From Variovorax soli NBRC 106424 (GTDB taxonomy: Bacteria; Pseudomonadota; Gammaproteobacteria; Burkholderiales; Burkholderiaceae_C), in contig NZ_BCUU01000010.1 in assembly GCF_001591385.1 (NCBI RefSeq), positions 1 through 64,000 of the forward strand: DNA of 64,000 nt, given 5' to 3'. This document shows positions 1-7,939 of the stretch, piece after piece. Every line of letters begins with the position of its first letter. The first letter of the stretch is position 1. Both the position numbers and the translations under genes were made by a program. The notes beneath the pieces were generated by a model that was given only the letters and a program-made list of their open reading frames with translations, was not told the origin of the DNA and ran no database searches.

Positions 1-790
1 CGCCGGCGCCACGGCTTGCGCGGGACAGGCTGGCGCGCAGCATCTCGGTCAGGTCGATCACCTCGGCGCCGCCGCTGTCCTCGGGGTGCGCCATGGCCAC
101 CACTTCCTGGCCGGCGATCTTGGCGTCGATGGCGGCCAGGATGCGCTTCTTCTCCTCGTCCTCGTATTCGGCGGGGTCGTAGCTGTCGGCCGAGATCTGG
201 TCGATGAGCTGCAGCGCCAGCTTGAGCTCGGCCTGCGAGGGGGAGCTCTGCTCGATGTCCAGGTCTTCCAGCGAGCGCACTTCGTCCGCATAGAGAAGCT
301 GCTGCAGCACCAGCCCATGCTCCTGCGCACGCACCTGCACCACGTACTGCTTGCCTTTCCAGGCCCAGCGCGCAAGGGCGCAGCGCCCGCTGTCCTGCAT
401 GGCGGCCTTGAGCAGGTTGTAGGGCTTGCCGCCGCGCTTGTCGGGCGCCAGGAAGTAGGCCTTGTCGAAATAGATGGGGTCCACCGCCTCGACCGGAATG
501 AAGGAGACGATGTCGATCAGGTGGCTGGCGTTGTTCTCCAGCGCCTTGAGTTCCTCGGGCTGGAAGATGACATAGCGGTCCTTCTCGAACTCGTAGCCCT
601 TGACCATCTCGGCGCGCGGCACCACTTCGCCGGTCTTCTCGGAGATGTACTGCTGCTTGACGCGCGAGCCGTCCTTGGCCAGCAGGTTGAAGTGGATGGT
701 CGCCGAGCTTTCGGTGGCCGAGTAAAGGCGCACCGGGATCGAGACCAGGCCGAATCCGAGCGAAAGCGACGCAATGGAGCGTGCAGCCAT
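1..790 (-). CDS. ku: Ku protein of bacterial non-homologous end joining (3' end outside window)
   Basis: Ku binds DNA double-strand ends as a ring-shaped homodimer and recruits LigD for ligation. The reading frame runs from an ATG at 790 to the window edge without a stop, giving 263 visible residues. The N-terminus (MAARSIASLSFGFGLVSIPVRLYS) and the downstream stretch with KTGEVVPRAEMVKGYE and SFIPVEAVDPIYFDKAYFLAP match the Ku core well. The visible end lies in the C-terminal tail after the core. No ligD is visible here; it may lie beyond the left edge, but that is not shown. The gene is transcribed out of the window. Confidence 0.93.
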   Translation of the reverse strand, partial: MAARSIASLSLGFGLVSIPVRLYSATESSATIHFNLLAKDGSRVKQQYISEKTGEVVPRAEMVKGYEFEKDRYVIFQPEELKALENNASHLIDIVSFIPVEAVDPIYFDKAYFLAPDKRGGKPYNLLKAAMQDSGRCALARWAWKGKQYVVQVRAQEHGLVLQQLLYADEVRSLEDLDIEQSSPSQAELKLALQLIDQISADSYDPAEYEDEEKKRILAAIDAKIAGQEVVAMAHPEDSGGAEVIDLTEMLRASLSRASRGAG

Positions 791-891
791 GTGTGACCTC
801 CAAGCCGCGAGGGGCAGGAGAGCCACTTTAGTTTTCTTTGCCCGTCGGAGGCAACTGCCGCGTTGCGGCCCGCCCACGCCCCCGGGCTTGT

Positions 892-1314
892 TCAGAGCTT
901 GTGGGTGGACAGCAGGATGCTGGTTTCCGTGCTGGCGATCCCCTCGATCGCGCGGATGGCGTTGAGCAGCGTGTCGAAGGCCTCGAGCGTGTCGGCCCGC
1001 AGCTCGGCCAGCAGGTCCCAGCGGCCGTTGGTGGTGTGCAGGGCCACCACCTGGGGGTGGCCGCGCAGCAGGCGCAGCACCTGTTCGCCGTGGTGGCCGT
1101 CGATGGCGATGCTCATCATGGCGCGGATGCCGTGCTGCTCGCCTTCGGGACGCAGGCGCACGGTGTAGCCGACGATGGTGCCTTCGCGCTCCAGCCGGGC
1201 GATGCGGTTCTGCACCGTGGCACGGGCCACGCGCAGCTTGCGCGCCAGTTCCACCACCGACAGGCGCGCGTTGTCGCGAAGCAACGAGATGAGCTGGCGA
1301 TCGGTGTCGTCCAT
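892..1314 (-). CDS. Lrp/AsnC family transcriptional regulator
   Basis: A 140-residue Lrp/AsnC-type regulator: an N-terminal winged helix-turn-helix (about residues 1-60, with the recognition-helix region VARATVQNRIARLEREG) and a C-terminal RAM ligand-binding domain (about 65-140). The frame is open further upstream, but the start at 1314 (MDDTDRQLISLL) is the family N-terminus, and an earlier start would cover the intergenic region. It is divergent from the ornithine cyclodeaminase gene at 1441, so it probably controls that gene and itself in response to an amino acid. That role is inferred from position. Three phased repeats lie directly upstream. Confidence 0.9.
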   Translation of the reverse strand: MDDTDRQLISLLRDNARLSVVELARKLRVARATVQNRIARLEREGTIVGYTVRLRPEGEQHGIRAMMSIAIDGHHGEQVLRLLRGHPQVVALHTTNGRWDLLAELRADTLEAFDTLLNAIRAIEGIASTETSILLSTHKL

Positions 1315-1323
1315 TTGCTTAAT

Positions 1324-1372
1324 TGCCAAGCTGGGCCGGCAATCTGCCAAGTCCAGCAGCAAAGTTGCCAAG
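1324..1372. promoter_or_regulatory. Three 7-mer repeats TGCCAAG spaced exactly 21 bp, probable Lrp-type operator
   Basis: TGCCAAG occurs at 1324-1330, 1345-1351 and 1366-1372, so the starts are exactly 21 bp apart, about two helical turns. The array sits 10-58 bp upstream of the Lrp/AsnC start codon and 69-117 bp upstream of the ornithine cyclodeaminase start. Lrp-family octamers often contact several sites on one DNA face. Assigning the array to this regulator is inference. Confidence 0.55.
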
Positions 1373-1440
1373 TTGCAGGCTTCATTCTGGCAGCCCCATG
1401 GCCAAGAATCCCAATCTACGGACGCCACCAGGGAGAAGCC

Positions 1441-2610
1441 ATGACCCAGCTCGCCGACCTGCCCACCCTCTCGCGCTTGATACGCAAAGTCGGTCTCGAA
1501 CGCTTCATCGAAGGCCTGGCCAACACAATCCGGGAAGACTTCCTGCGCTGGCCGCAGTTCCAGAAACAGCCTCGCATCGTCGACCATTCACCAGGCGGCG
1601 TGATCGAGCTGATGCCCACGTCCGACGGCCAGCGCTATGCCTTCAAGTACGTCAACGGCCATCCCGGCAACCCGGCGCGCGGGCTTTCCACTGTGGTGGC
1701 GTTCGGCGTGCTGGCCGATGTGGAGACGGGCTATCCGCTGCTGCTGTCGGAGATGACGCTGGCCACCGCACTGCGCACCGCCGCGGTCTCGCTGCTGGCC
1801 GCGAAGGCGCTGGCCCGTCCGGGCGCGCGCCGGATGGCGCTCATCGGCAACGGCGCGCAGGCCGAATTCCAGGCGCTGGCCTTCCATTGGCACCTGGGCA
1901 TCGACGAGATCAGGCTGTACGACATCGACCCGCACGCCACCCGCCGCCTGATGCGCAACCTGGCGCCCTACCCGGCCCTGCGCCTGCTGCCTTGCGAGTC
2001 GACGGCCCAGGCCGTGCGCGGCGCGGACATCGTGACCACCATCACCGCCGACAAGCGCCGCGCCACCATCCTCACGCCGGAGATGATCGAGCCCGGCATG
2101 CACCTGAACGCCGTGGGCGGGGACTGCCCGGGCAAGACCGAGCTGCATGCGGACATCCTGCGCGAGGCACGGGTGGTGGTGGAGTACGAGCCGCAGTCCC
2201 GCATCGAAGGCGAGATCCAGCAGATGGCCGGGGACTTTCCGGTGACGGAACTGTGGCGCGTGCTGGCCGATGCGGCGCCCGGACGCGAGCATGCCCAGAA
2301 GCTGACCGTGTTCGACTCCGTCGGCTTCGCGCTGGAGGACTTCTCCACCTTGCGCTACCTGCACCAGCAGCTGCAGCGCCACGGCCTGGGGCGTGAGCTG
2401 GAACTCGTGCCGAGCCTGGCGGACCCGAAGGACCTGTTCTCGCTGACGCACGCTGGGCAGCCCGAATCGCCGACGCCGGCCTACACTGGCGCGACGCATG
2501 ACGACGCCCCGGCAGCATCAGCACACAGCACCGGCCTCGACCCGGGCGCAGCCCCTGGTCACCGTGATCACCGCGCACGGCGGCAACCCGCTGCTCGCGC
2601 GCTGTGTTGA
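1441..2610 (+). CDS. Ornithine cyclodeaminase family protein
   Basis: Ornithine cyclodeaminase/mu-crystallin family enzyme; the reference member converts L-ornithine to L-proline and ammonia with NAD. Visible features include the N-terminal substrate part (FKYVNGHPGNP), a Rossmann segment (MALIGNGAQAEFQALAFHW, about residues 137-155), and the conserved block GMHLNAVGGDCPGKTEL. The ATG at 1441 follows a good Shine-Dalgarno (AGGGAGA). At 389 residues it is about 35-40 longer than typical members. The recognisable protein ends near DPKDLFSLTHAG, and the rest is a low-complexity tail that overlaps the next gene by 113 bp, so the natural stop may have been lost. Divergent from an Lrp/AsnC regulator. 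Confidence 0.9.
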   Translation: MTQLADLPTLSRLIRKVGLERFIEGLANTIREDFLRWPQFQKQPRIVDHSPGGVIELMPTSDGQRYAFKYVNGHPGNPARGLSTVVAFGVLADVETGYPLLLSEMTLATALRTAAVSLLAAKALARPGARRMALIGNGAQAEFQALAFHWHLGIDEIRLYDIDPHATRRLMRNLAPYPALRLLPCESTAQAVRGADIVTTITADKRRATILTPEMIEPGMHLNAVGGDCPGKTELHADILREARVVVEYEPQSRIEGEIQQMAGDFPVTELWRVLADAAPGREHAQKLTVFDSVGFALEDFSTLRYLHQQLQRHGLGRELELVPSLADPKDLFSLTHAGQPESPTPAYTGATHDDAPAASAHSTGLDPGAAPGHRDHRARRQPAARALC

Positions 2611-3295
2611 ATCGGTCGCCGCGCAAAGCCACGGCAACATCCAGCACCTGGTGGTGGCCGACGGGCCGCAGCACTGGGAACAGGCGCGCGCCGCCATCGC
2701 GCAGCATGCGGGCCGCGGACACATCGACCTGATCCAGCTGCCCTACCCCACCGGCCGGGACGGCTGGAACGGCCATCGCATCTACGGCGCCGCCACCTTC
2801 CTTGCCAAGGGCGAGTACCTGGCCTTCCTGGACGACGACAACGCGCTGGCGCCCACGCACATCGCCGACTGCCTTGCCGTCTGCAGCCAAGGCCGGCCAT
2901 GGAGCTATTCGCTGCGCAACATCGTGGACCGCGAGCATCGCTTCATCTGCCGCGACGACTGCGAAAGCCTGGGGCGCTGGCCCAGCGTGCTGGGCGAGCA
3001 GGACTACCTGGTCGACGTCAACTGCTACTTCCTGCCCCGCCTGCTGGCGGTGCAGGTGGCGCCGCTGTGGTTCAACCGCATGCGCGATCCCGGCGTGCCG
3101 GGCGTCGACCGGCTCATCTGCCACGCCCTGCGCCAGATCGCGCCGGACTTCGACTGCACCTACCGCTACACGGTCGACTACCTGGCGGGCAACACGGAAC
3201 ACTCGGTCACGGCCGACTTCTTCCTGCGCGGCAATGCGCAGATGCTGCAGCGCCACGGCGGCAGGCTGCCGTGGGTGCAGGATCAGGCGAACTGA
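2498..3295 (+). CDS. Family 2-like glycosyltransferase
   Basis: A 265-residue protein with a GT-A type N-terminal half: PLVTVITAHGGNPLLARCVESV, then AKGEYLAFLDDDNALAP, where the acidic DDD stretch is the usual nucleotide-sugar and metal binding motif. This suggests transfer of a sugar from an activated donor to an unknown acceptor. No membrane segment is visible. The start is uncertain: the ATG at 2498 lies inside the extended reading frame of the upstream gene, and the first 20 or so residues are low complexity. It is convergent with pqiC, with only 7 bp between the stops. Substrate unknown. Confidence 0.75.
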   Translation: MTTPRQHQHTAPASTRAQPLVTVITAHGGNPLLARCVESVAAQSHGNIQHLVVADGPQHWEQARAAIAQHAGRGHIDLIQLPYPTGRDGWNGHRIYGAATFLAKGEYLAFLDDDNALAPTHIADCLAVCSQGRPWSYSLRNIVDREHRFICRDDCESLGRWPSVLGEQDYLVDVNCYFLPRLLAVQVAPLWFNRMRDPGVPGVDRLICHALRQIAPDFDCTYRYTVDYLAGNTEHSVTADFFLRGNAQMLQRHGGRLPWVQDQAN

Positions 3296-3302
3296 GCGAG
3301 CG

Positions 3303-3974
3303 TCAGGCCGCGGGGCAGTTCGCCGCCTGGTTCGCAGCCAGCGCGCCAACGTTGCGCGCAATCTCGTCGGCCAACCGGCCCGTGATGCGCTGCGCACCCA
3401 CCGCCACGCCGTCCACCCCGCCGCTGACCGCTTCGCTCAAACGCATCTGGCAGGTGAGCAGCGCGTCGCCGTCGCCGCGCCGGATGCTCCAGCCGAAGGC
3501 CGAATCCACCCGCGTGCCCGGCTGGGCATCGAAATCGCGCAACTGCACCGCGATGCGGTAGACCGGAATGCCGCGCGGGCGGCCCGCCTTGGTGGCATCG
3601 AATGCCGACAGGCGCCCCGCAATGCCCGCGGCCAGCGCATCGCGCAGCTCGTACTCGAAGGACGAGGACCAGCGCGACTGCTCCAGCACGTCCACCTCGG
3701 CTTCGGAGGCGTCGCGCAGCGGCAGCATGCCGCCGCTGCGCCGCACCACCAGCTGCGGGCGCGCCAGGCGCTCGGGCAAGGCGACCGGCGCCATCTCGAT
3801 GGCCAGGGCCGCCGTGTCGGCCGTGCTGCGCTGGGCCGCGGCGGGCGGCGTGCTTTCGGCCAGGGTGTAGTAGCGCGTTGGCGTGCCGCCGCACGCCGCC
3901 AGCAGGCCGAGGACGGCGGCAGGCGCGAGCAGGCGCAGCGAGGAGGACTTCTTCTTCAAGGTCTTCGGGGTCAT
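3303..3974 (-). CDS. pqiC: PqiC-like ABC-transport auxiliary lipoprotein
   Basis: A 223-residue outer-membrane lipoprotein of the ABC-type transport auxiliary (PqiC/YmbA) family. The signal peptide ends in a lipobox, LLAACGG, and is followed by TPTRYYTLAES, the typical YYTL start of the mature domain. In Escherichia coli PqiC forms the outer-membrane end of the PqiB tunnel that moves phospholipids across the periplasm. The start overlaps the pqiB stop by 4 bp (ATGA), so translation is coupled. Last gene of the pqi operon. Confidence 0.88.
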   Translation of the reverse strand: MTPKTLKKKSSSLRLLAPAAVLGLLAACGGTPTRYYTLAESTPPAAAQRSTADTAALAIEMAPVALPERLARPQLVVRRSGGMLPLRDASEAEVDVLEQSRWSSSFEYELRDALAAGIAGRLSAFDATKAGRPRGIPVYRIAVQLRDFDAQPGTRVDSAFGWSIRRGDGDALLTCQMRLSEAVSGGVDGVAVGAQRITGRLADEIARNVGALAANQAANCPAA

Positions 3975-5635
3975 TTCTTCGTGTCCTCCGGCTTGCCGCG
4001 CAGCAGCGACTCGGGGTGCCGTTCGAGGTAGTCGGTCAGCACGCGCAGCGACGCGGCGGCGCGGGTCAGCTCCTGCAGGGTCTGACGCATGTCCTGCTGC
4101 AGGGGCGAATCGCTGGCGATGGTGCGCTCGGCCGTGTCCAGCGTCTTGCGCACATCCTTCATGGCGGCGGTGATTTCCGGCGACACGTCGTTGTTCAGGC
4201 CGCGCGTGAGCTGCTCGACGCTCTTGAGCGTCTTGTCCATCGAGGCGAGCACGGTGCGCGCGTCCTTGCCAATCTGCTCGAAAGGCACCTGGTTGATCTT
4301 GGTCACCAGCTCCAGCACCTGCGCCTGCAGGTCGTCCAGGCTGTTGGGGACGGTGGGCAGCTCCAGCGGATTCTTGTCGGCATCCACCTTGGCCGGCGCC
4401 GCATGCGGGAAGAAGTCCAGCGCCACGTACACCTGCCCGGTCAGCAGGTTGCCGGTGCGCAGCTGCGCGCGCAGGCCCTTGCCCACCAGCCAGCGGATGC
4501 GCTGCTCGGGCGTCCAGCGGCTGTCCTCGGCCTTCTCGCGCGAGCGCCGGCGCAGGCGGTCGGGGTAGACCTCGACCATCACCGGCATGCGGAACTGCCG
4601 CTGGTCGCCGTCGAATTCCACGCCGATGGACTTGACCTCGCCGATGACGATGCCGCGGAAGTCCACCGGGGCGCCCACCGTGAGGCCGCGCAGCGACTGG
4701 TTGAAGTACAGCAGCATGCTGCGCGATTCGCCGTCGGGCTCGCGCATGGCATTGCTTTCGTCCTCGGCCAGGGCGAAGGCGGTGTTCTCGGTGGCCGTGG
4801 GGCCCATTTCGTCGTCCGGCGCCTGGAAGGCGATGCCGCCCAGCACGATGGTCGCCAGCGACTGGGTGCGCACCGCCACGCCGGCGGCGCTGAGCTGCAC
4901 GTCGATGCCGCTGGCATGCCAGAAGCGCGTGTTGACGCCCACGAACTTGTCGTACGGCGCATTGACGAACACCCGCAGCGTGACGCCGCGGCCGTCGCCG
5001 TCGAGCTGGTAGGAAGCCACCTGCCCCACCTTGATGCGGCGGTAGTACACCGGCGAGCCGATGTCGAGCGAGCCCACGTCCTTGGCGCGCAGCACGAACT
5101 GCCGGCCGTTGGCACCGCGCGTGATGATCGGCGGCTGCTCCAGCCCCTTGAACTCGCTTTGCGTCTCCTCGGATTCACCGGCATCCGCACCGATGTAGGC
5201 GCCGGACAGCAGCGTCCCCAGGCCGGAAATGCCGGAGGTATCGAAGCGCGGGCGCACCACCCAGTAGCGGGTGTCGACCGCGGTGAAGCCCTCGGCTTCT
5301 TTCTTGAGCTGCACCTTGACCTGCACGTGCGAGCGGTCGCGCGCCAGGCGGATGGATTCCACCACGCCGATCTGCACGTCCTTGTAGCGCACCGCCGTCT
5401 TGCCCGCCTCCAGGCCTTCAGCGGTGACGAAGTTGATGTAGATCTCGGGCCCGCGCTCGCGCAGGATCTTGGCCACCAGCCACAGGCCGACCAGGGCGGC
5501 CACGATGGGAATCAGCCAGATGAGCGAAGGCAGCCAGTTGCGGCGCCGGGTCACCGCCGGCTTGGGCAGGGGTGCGGCAGCGGGCGAACCTTGTGGCGTT
5601 CCGGGGGCGTCTGGCGGCGGTGTCTCTGCACTCAT
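3971..5635 (-). CDS. pqiB: PqiB-like MCE domain protein
   Basis: A 554-residue protein, close to the 546 of E. coli PqiB. One N-terminal transmembrane helix (about 36-56, SLIWLIPIVAALVGLWLVAK) is followed by three MCE domains: near FVTAEGLEAGKTAVRYKDV, near VGSLDIGSPVYYRRIKVG, and near LRGLTVGAPVDFRGIVIG. A C-terminal helical region (about 410-550) probably forms the periplasm-spanning needle. It likely carries lipid between inner and outer membranes with PqiA and PqiC. The start at 5635 was chosen because MSAETPP precedes the membrane helix and overlaps the upstream gene by 4 bp; the longer open frame is out-of-frame pqiA sequence. Confidence 0.92.
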   Translation of the reverse strand: MSAETPPPDAPGTPQGSPAAAPLPKPAVTRRRNWLPSLIWLIPIVAALVGLWLVAKILRERGPEIYINFVTAEGLEAGKTAVRYKDVQIGVVESIRLARDRSHVQVKVQLKKEAEGFTAVDTRYWVVRPRFDTSGISGLGTLLSGAYIGADAGESEETQSEFKGLEQPPIITRGANGRQFVLRAKDVGSLDIGSPVYYRRIKVGQVASYQLDGDGRGVTLRVFVNAPYDKFVGVNTRFWHASGIDVQLSAAGVAVRTQSLATIVLGGIAFQAPDDEMGPTATENTAFALAEDESNAMREPDGESRSMLLYFNQSLRGLTVGAPVDFRGIVIGEVKSIGVEFDGDQRQFRMPVMVEVYPDRLRRRSREKAEDSRWTPEQRIRWLVGKGLRAQLRTGNLLTGQVYVALDFFPHAAPAKVDADKNPLELPTVPNSLDDLQAQVLELVTKINQVPFEQIGKDARTVLASMDKTLKSVEQLTRGLNNDVSPEITAAMKDVRKTLDTAERTIASDSPLQQDMRQTLQELTRAAASLRVLTDYLERHPESLLRGKPEDTKK

Positions 5636-6315
5636 GCGATCTGTCCGTTCCTCTTCGTCGTGTCGCGTTGTTGGGCGGGGGTATTGTCTTCCACGGGGGC
5701 GTCGTCCCAGGTCAGGCGCGGGTCGAAGCTCAGCGACGCCAGCATGGTCAGCACCACCACGCCGGCAAAGGCGGCGATGCCCAGGCCGGCGGAAATCTCG
5801 GCAAAGCCCTGGATGTGGACCAGGCCCGACAGCAGGCACACCACGAACACGTCCAGCATCGACCAGCGGCCGATGAACTCGACGATGCGGTAGAGCGTGG
5901 CCCGCTCCTGGCGGCGCCAGTCGGTGCGGCGGCCGGCCGACCAGGCCATGATGGCCAGGGCCGCCAGCTTGAACAGCGGCACCAGGAAGCTGGCGATGAA
6001 GATGATGGCCGCCAGCCCCCAGGCGCCCGACACCCAGAAATAGATGATGCCGCTCATGATGGTGTCGTACTGCGAGCCGAAGATGGTGCGGGTGATCATC
6101 ACCGGCAGCAGGTTGGCGGGCAGGTACAGGATGGCCGCGGCGATCACCAGCGCCCAGGTGCGGTTCAGGCTGTCGGGCTTGCGCCGGTGCAGCCGGGTGC
6201 CGCAGCGCGCACAGGGCTCGTGCACCTGGGCGCCGCGCCACACGGTGCCGCAATGGTGGCAGGCCAGCAGGCCGCGGCCGGCCGCTGTTTCCACGTGCGG
6301 GTCGGCCGGATTCAT
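5632..6315 (-). CDS. pqiA: PqiA-like membrane protein, second copy (C-terminal-half type)
   Basis: A 227-residue paraquat-inducible protein A family member. It begins with a zinc-ribbon-like segment (CHHCGTVW ... CARCGTRL) and has about four transmembrane helices (AAAILYLPANLLPVMI; GAWGLAAIIFIASFLVPLFKL; MLDVFVVCLLSGLVHI; AFAGVVVLTMLASLSF). E. coli PqiA is one longer protein with two such modules, so this gene looks like the second module as a separate chain. Both junctions overlap by 4 bp (ATGA) with neighbours. Proposed role: inner-membrane partner of PqiB in lipid transport. Confidence 0.87.
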   Translation of the reverse strand: MNPADPHVETAAGRGLLACHHCGTVWRGAQVHEPCARCGTRLHRRKPDSLNRTWALVIAAAILYLPANLLPVMITRTIFGSQYDTIMSGIIYFWVSGAWGLAAIIFIASFLVPLFKLAALAIMAWSAGRRTDWRRQERATLYRIVEFIGRWSMLDVFVVCLLSGLVHIQGFAEISAGLGIAAFAGVVVLTMLASLSFDPRLTWDDAPVEDNTPAQQRDTTKRNGQIA

Positions 6316-6938
6316 CGGGGCACGCCCTCCTCGCGCGGGAACACGATGCGCCAGAACGCCTTGGGCTCGAAGGCCAGAACCGCCGTCAGCAGCACCGTCA
6401 GGCCCATGAAGGCCCACAGCGCCGCCCCCGGCAGCACCCGCGCCATGCCCGAGAGCTTGACAATGGCCACCAGCACGCCCAGCAAAAAGACTTCGATCAT
6501 TCCCCAGGGCCGCAGCACCTGCATGGCCCGCACCAGGATGCTGAAGCCCGCCGGCCGCAACCCGCGCAGCGTGATGGGCACCAGCAGGTACAGGAGGATG
6601 CACAGCTGGGACAGCGGAAAGAGGATGGTGGTGGCCAGCACCAGCACCGCCACCTCGGGCATGCCGCCGCGGGTGAGCTGCATCACGGCGCCGACCAGCG
6701 TGGTCTGGCTGCGCAGGCCCTGCACCTCGATCTCGACGATGGGAAAGAGGTTGGCGATGGCGAAAAGTACGAGGCAGGCGACGGTGAGCGGCAGCATGCG
6801 CTCGTGGGCGCGGCCCCAGCCGCGATCGAGCAGCGTGCCGCAGCGCGGGCAGCGCGCCACGTCGCGCGAGCGCAGGTGCGGGCGCTCGTAGAGCGCGTCG
6901 CAGCCTTCGCAGGCCATGAGGTTCGGGACTTCCTGCAT
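6312..6938 (-). CDS. pqiA: PqiA-like membrane protein, first copy (N-terminal-half type)
   Basis: A 208-residue PqiA family protein with an N-terminal CxxC pair set (CEGCDALYERP ... ARCPRCGTLLDRG) and about four transmembrane helices. It includes LPLTVACLVLFAIANLFPIVEIE and the motif FPREEG at the end. It is the first gene of the four-gene pqi operon and overlaps the next by 4 bp. The start at 6938 (MQEVPNLMACEGC) puts the zinc-ribbon at the N-terminus as expected. With its neighbour it probably substitutes for the single two-module PqiA known from enterobacteria. Confidence 0.87.
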   Translation of the reverse strand: MQEVPNLMACEGCDALYERPHLRSRDVARCPRCGTLLDRGWGRAHERMLPLTVACLVLFAIANLFPIVEIEVQGLRSQTTLVGAVMQLTRGGMPEVAVLVLATTILFPLSQLCILLYLLVPITLRGLRPAGFSILVRAMQVLRPWGMIEVFLLGVLVAIVKLSGMARVLPGAALWAFMGLTVLLTAVLAFEPKAFWRIVFPREEGVPR

Positions 6939-7033
6939 AGGGCCGAACCCTAACCGATTCTGGCGCGCCTGCGCGGCTCCCGCGCGGGTGGCTTTTTGTA
7001 AAGGGCGGGCGCCGCCCTCCCCGGCGCCGCGCC

Positions 7034-7939
7034 TCAGGCCGAGCGCAATGCGGCGCGCAGCTGCTCGCCGATCTCGGGCCGCTCCAGGAACGGGTCGGCC
7101 GGATTGATGCCGGCCACGATGCCTTCCATGCGGCTCTTCACGTTGCCCAGCGCCTTCGGGTGGCTGTAGACGTAGAACTGGTCGGTCTCGATGGCGCGGA
7201 ACACATTGCCCGCCACCTCGGCCGCCGTCACCTTGCCGCTGCTCACGGCCTTCTCGCTCATCGCCTTGCCGATCAGCTGGCTCTTGGTGAGCTTCTCGGA
7301 CGCGGCGCCGCCCGGGCGGTTGCGCTCGCTGGCCGCGATGCCGGTGGGCACGAAGTACGGGCACAGCAGGCTGGCGCCGATCTGGTCCGTCACCAGGCGC
7401 AGGTCCTGGTACATGGTCTCGGTCAGGCTCACCACCGCCGCCTTGGCGGCGTTGTAGATGCCCATGTTGGGCGGCGTGAGCAGGCCGGCCATGCTGGCGG
7501 TGTTGGTGACATGGCCGCGCCAGGCCGGGTCCTTGGCGGCGGCCTCGAGCATCATCGGCACGAACAGGCGAACGCCGTGCACCACGCCCATCAGGTCCAC
7601 GCCCAGCACCCAGTTCCAGTCGGCCACGGTGTTTTCCCACACCAGGCCGCCCGAGCCCACGCCGGCGTTGTTGAACACGAAATGCGGCGCACCGAAGCGC
7701 TCCTTCACCGCGGCGGCCAGCGCCTCCATCTGCCCGGCGTCGGACACGTCGACCTTGCGCGCCAGCACCTGGGCGCCGGCCTTCTCCATTTCGGCGCGGG
7801 CGGCGTCCAGCGCATCCTGCTGCACGTCGACCAGCACCAGGTTCATGCCGCGTGCGGCGCCGATGCGCGCGCACTCCAGGCCGAAGCCGGAGCCTGCGCC
7901 GGTCAGGACTGCCGTCTTGCCCTTGAAATCCGAAATCAT
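7034..7939 (-). CDS. Short-chain dehydrogenase/reductase
   Basis: A 301-residue classical SDR. The cofactor-binding motif TGAGSGFG lies at about residues 13-20, the NNAG motif is at NNAGVGSGG, and the catalytic Ser-Tyr-Lys are seen as TASMAG and YNAAKA. The likely reaction is NAD(P)-dependent oxidation or reduction of a hydroxy/keto substrate; a 3-hydroxyacyl or related intermediate is plausible from the operon. The start at 7939 overlaps the upstream GST stop by 4 bp. Last gene of the seven-gene operon that begins with the acyl-CoA dehydrogenase at 13325. A weak hairpin (7002-7018) lies downstream. Confidence 0.88.
   Translation of the reverse strand: MISDFKGKTAVLTGAGSGFGLECARIGAARGMNLVLVDVQQDALDAARAEMEKAGAQVLARKVDVSDAGQMEALAAAVKERFGAPHFVFNNAGVGSGGLVWENTVADWNWVLGVDLMGVVHGVRLFVPMMLEAAAKDPAWRGHVTNTASMAGLLTPPNMGIYNAAKAAVVSLTETMYQDLRLVTDQIGASLLCPYFVPTGIAASERNRPGGAASEKLTKSQLIGKAMSEKAVSSGKVTAAEVAGNVFRAIETDQFYVYSHPKALGNVKSRMEGIVAGINPADPFLERPEIGEQLRAALRSA

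Noticed and set aside
7002..7018. Hairpin AGGGCG...CGCCCT downstream of the SDR gene as a terminator
   Set aside because: The stem is short and followed by TTACAAAAAG rather than a T tract, so it is too weak to annotate.
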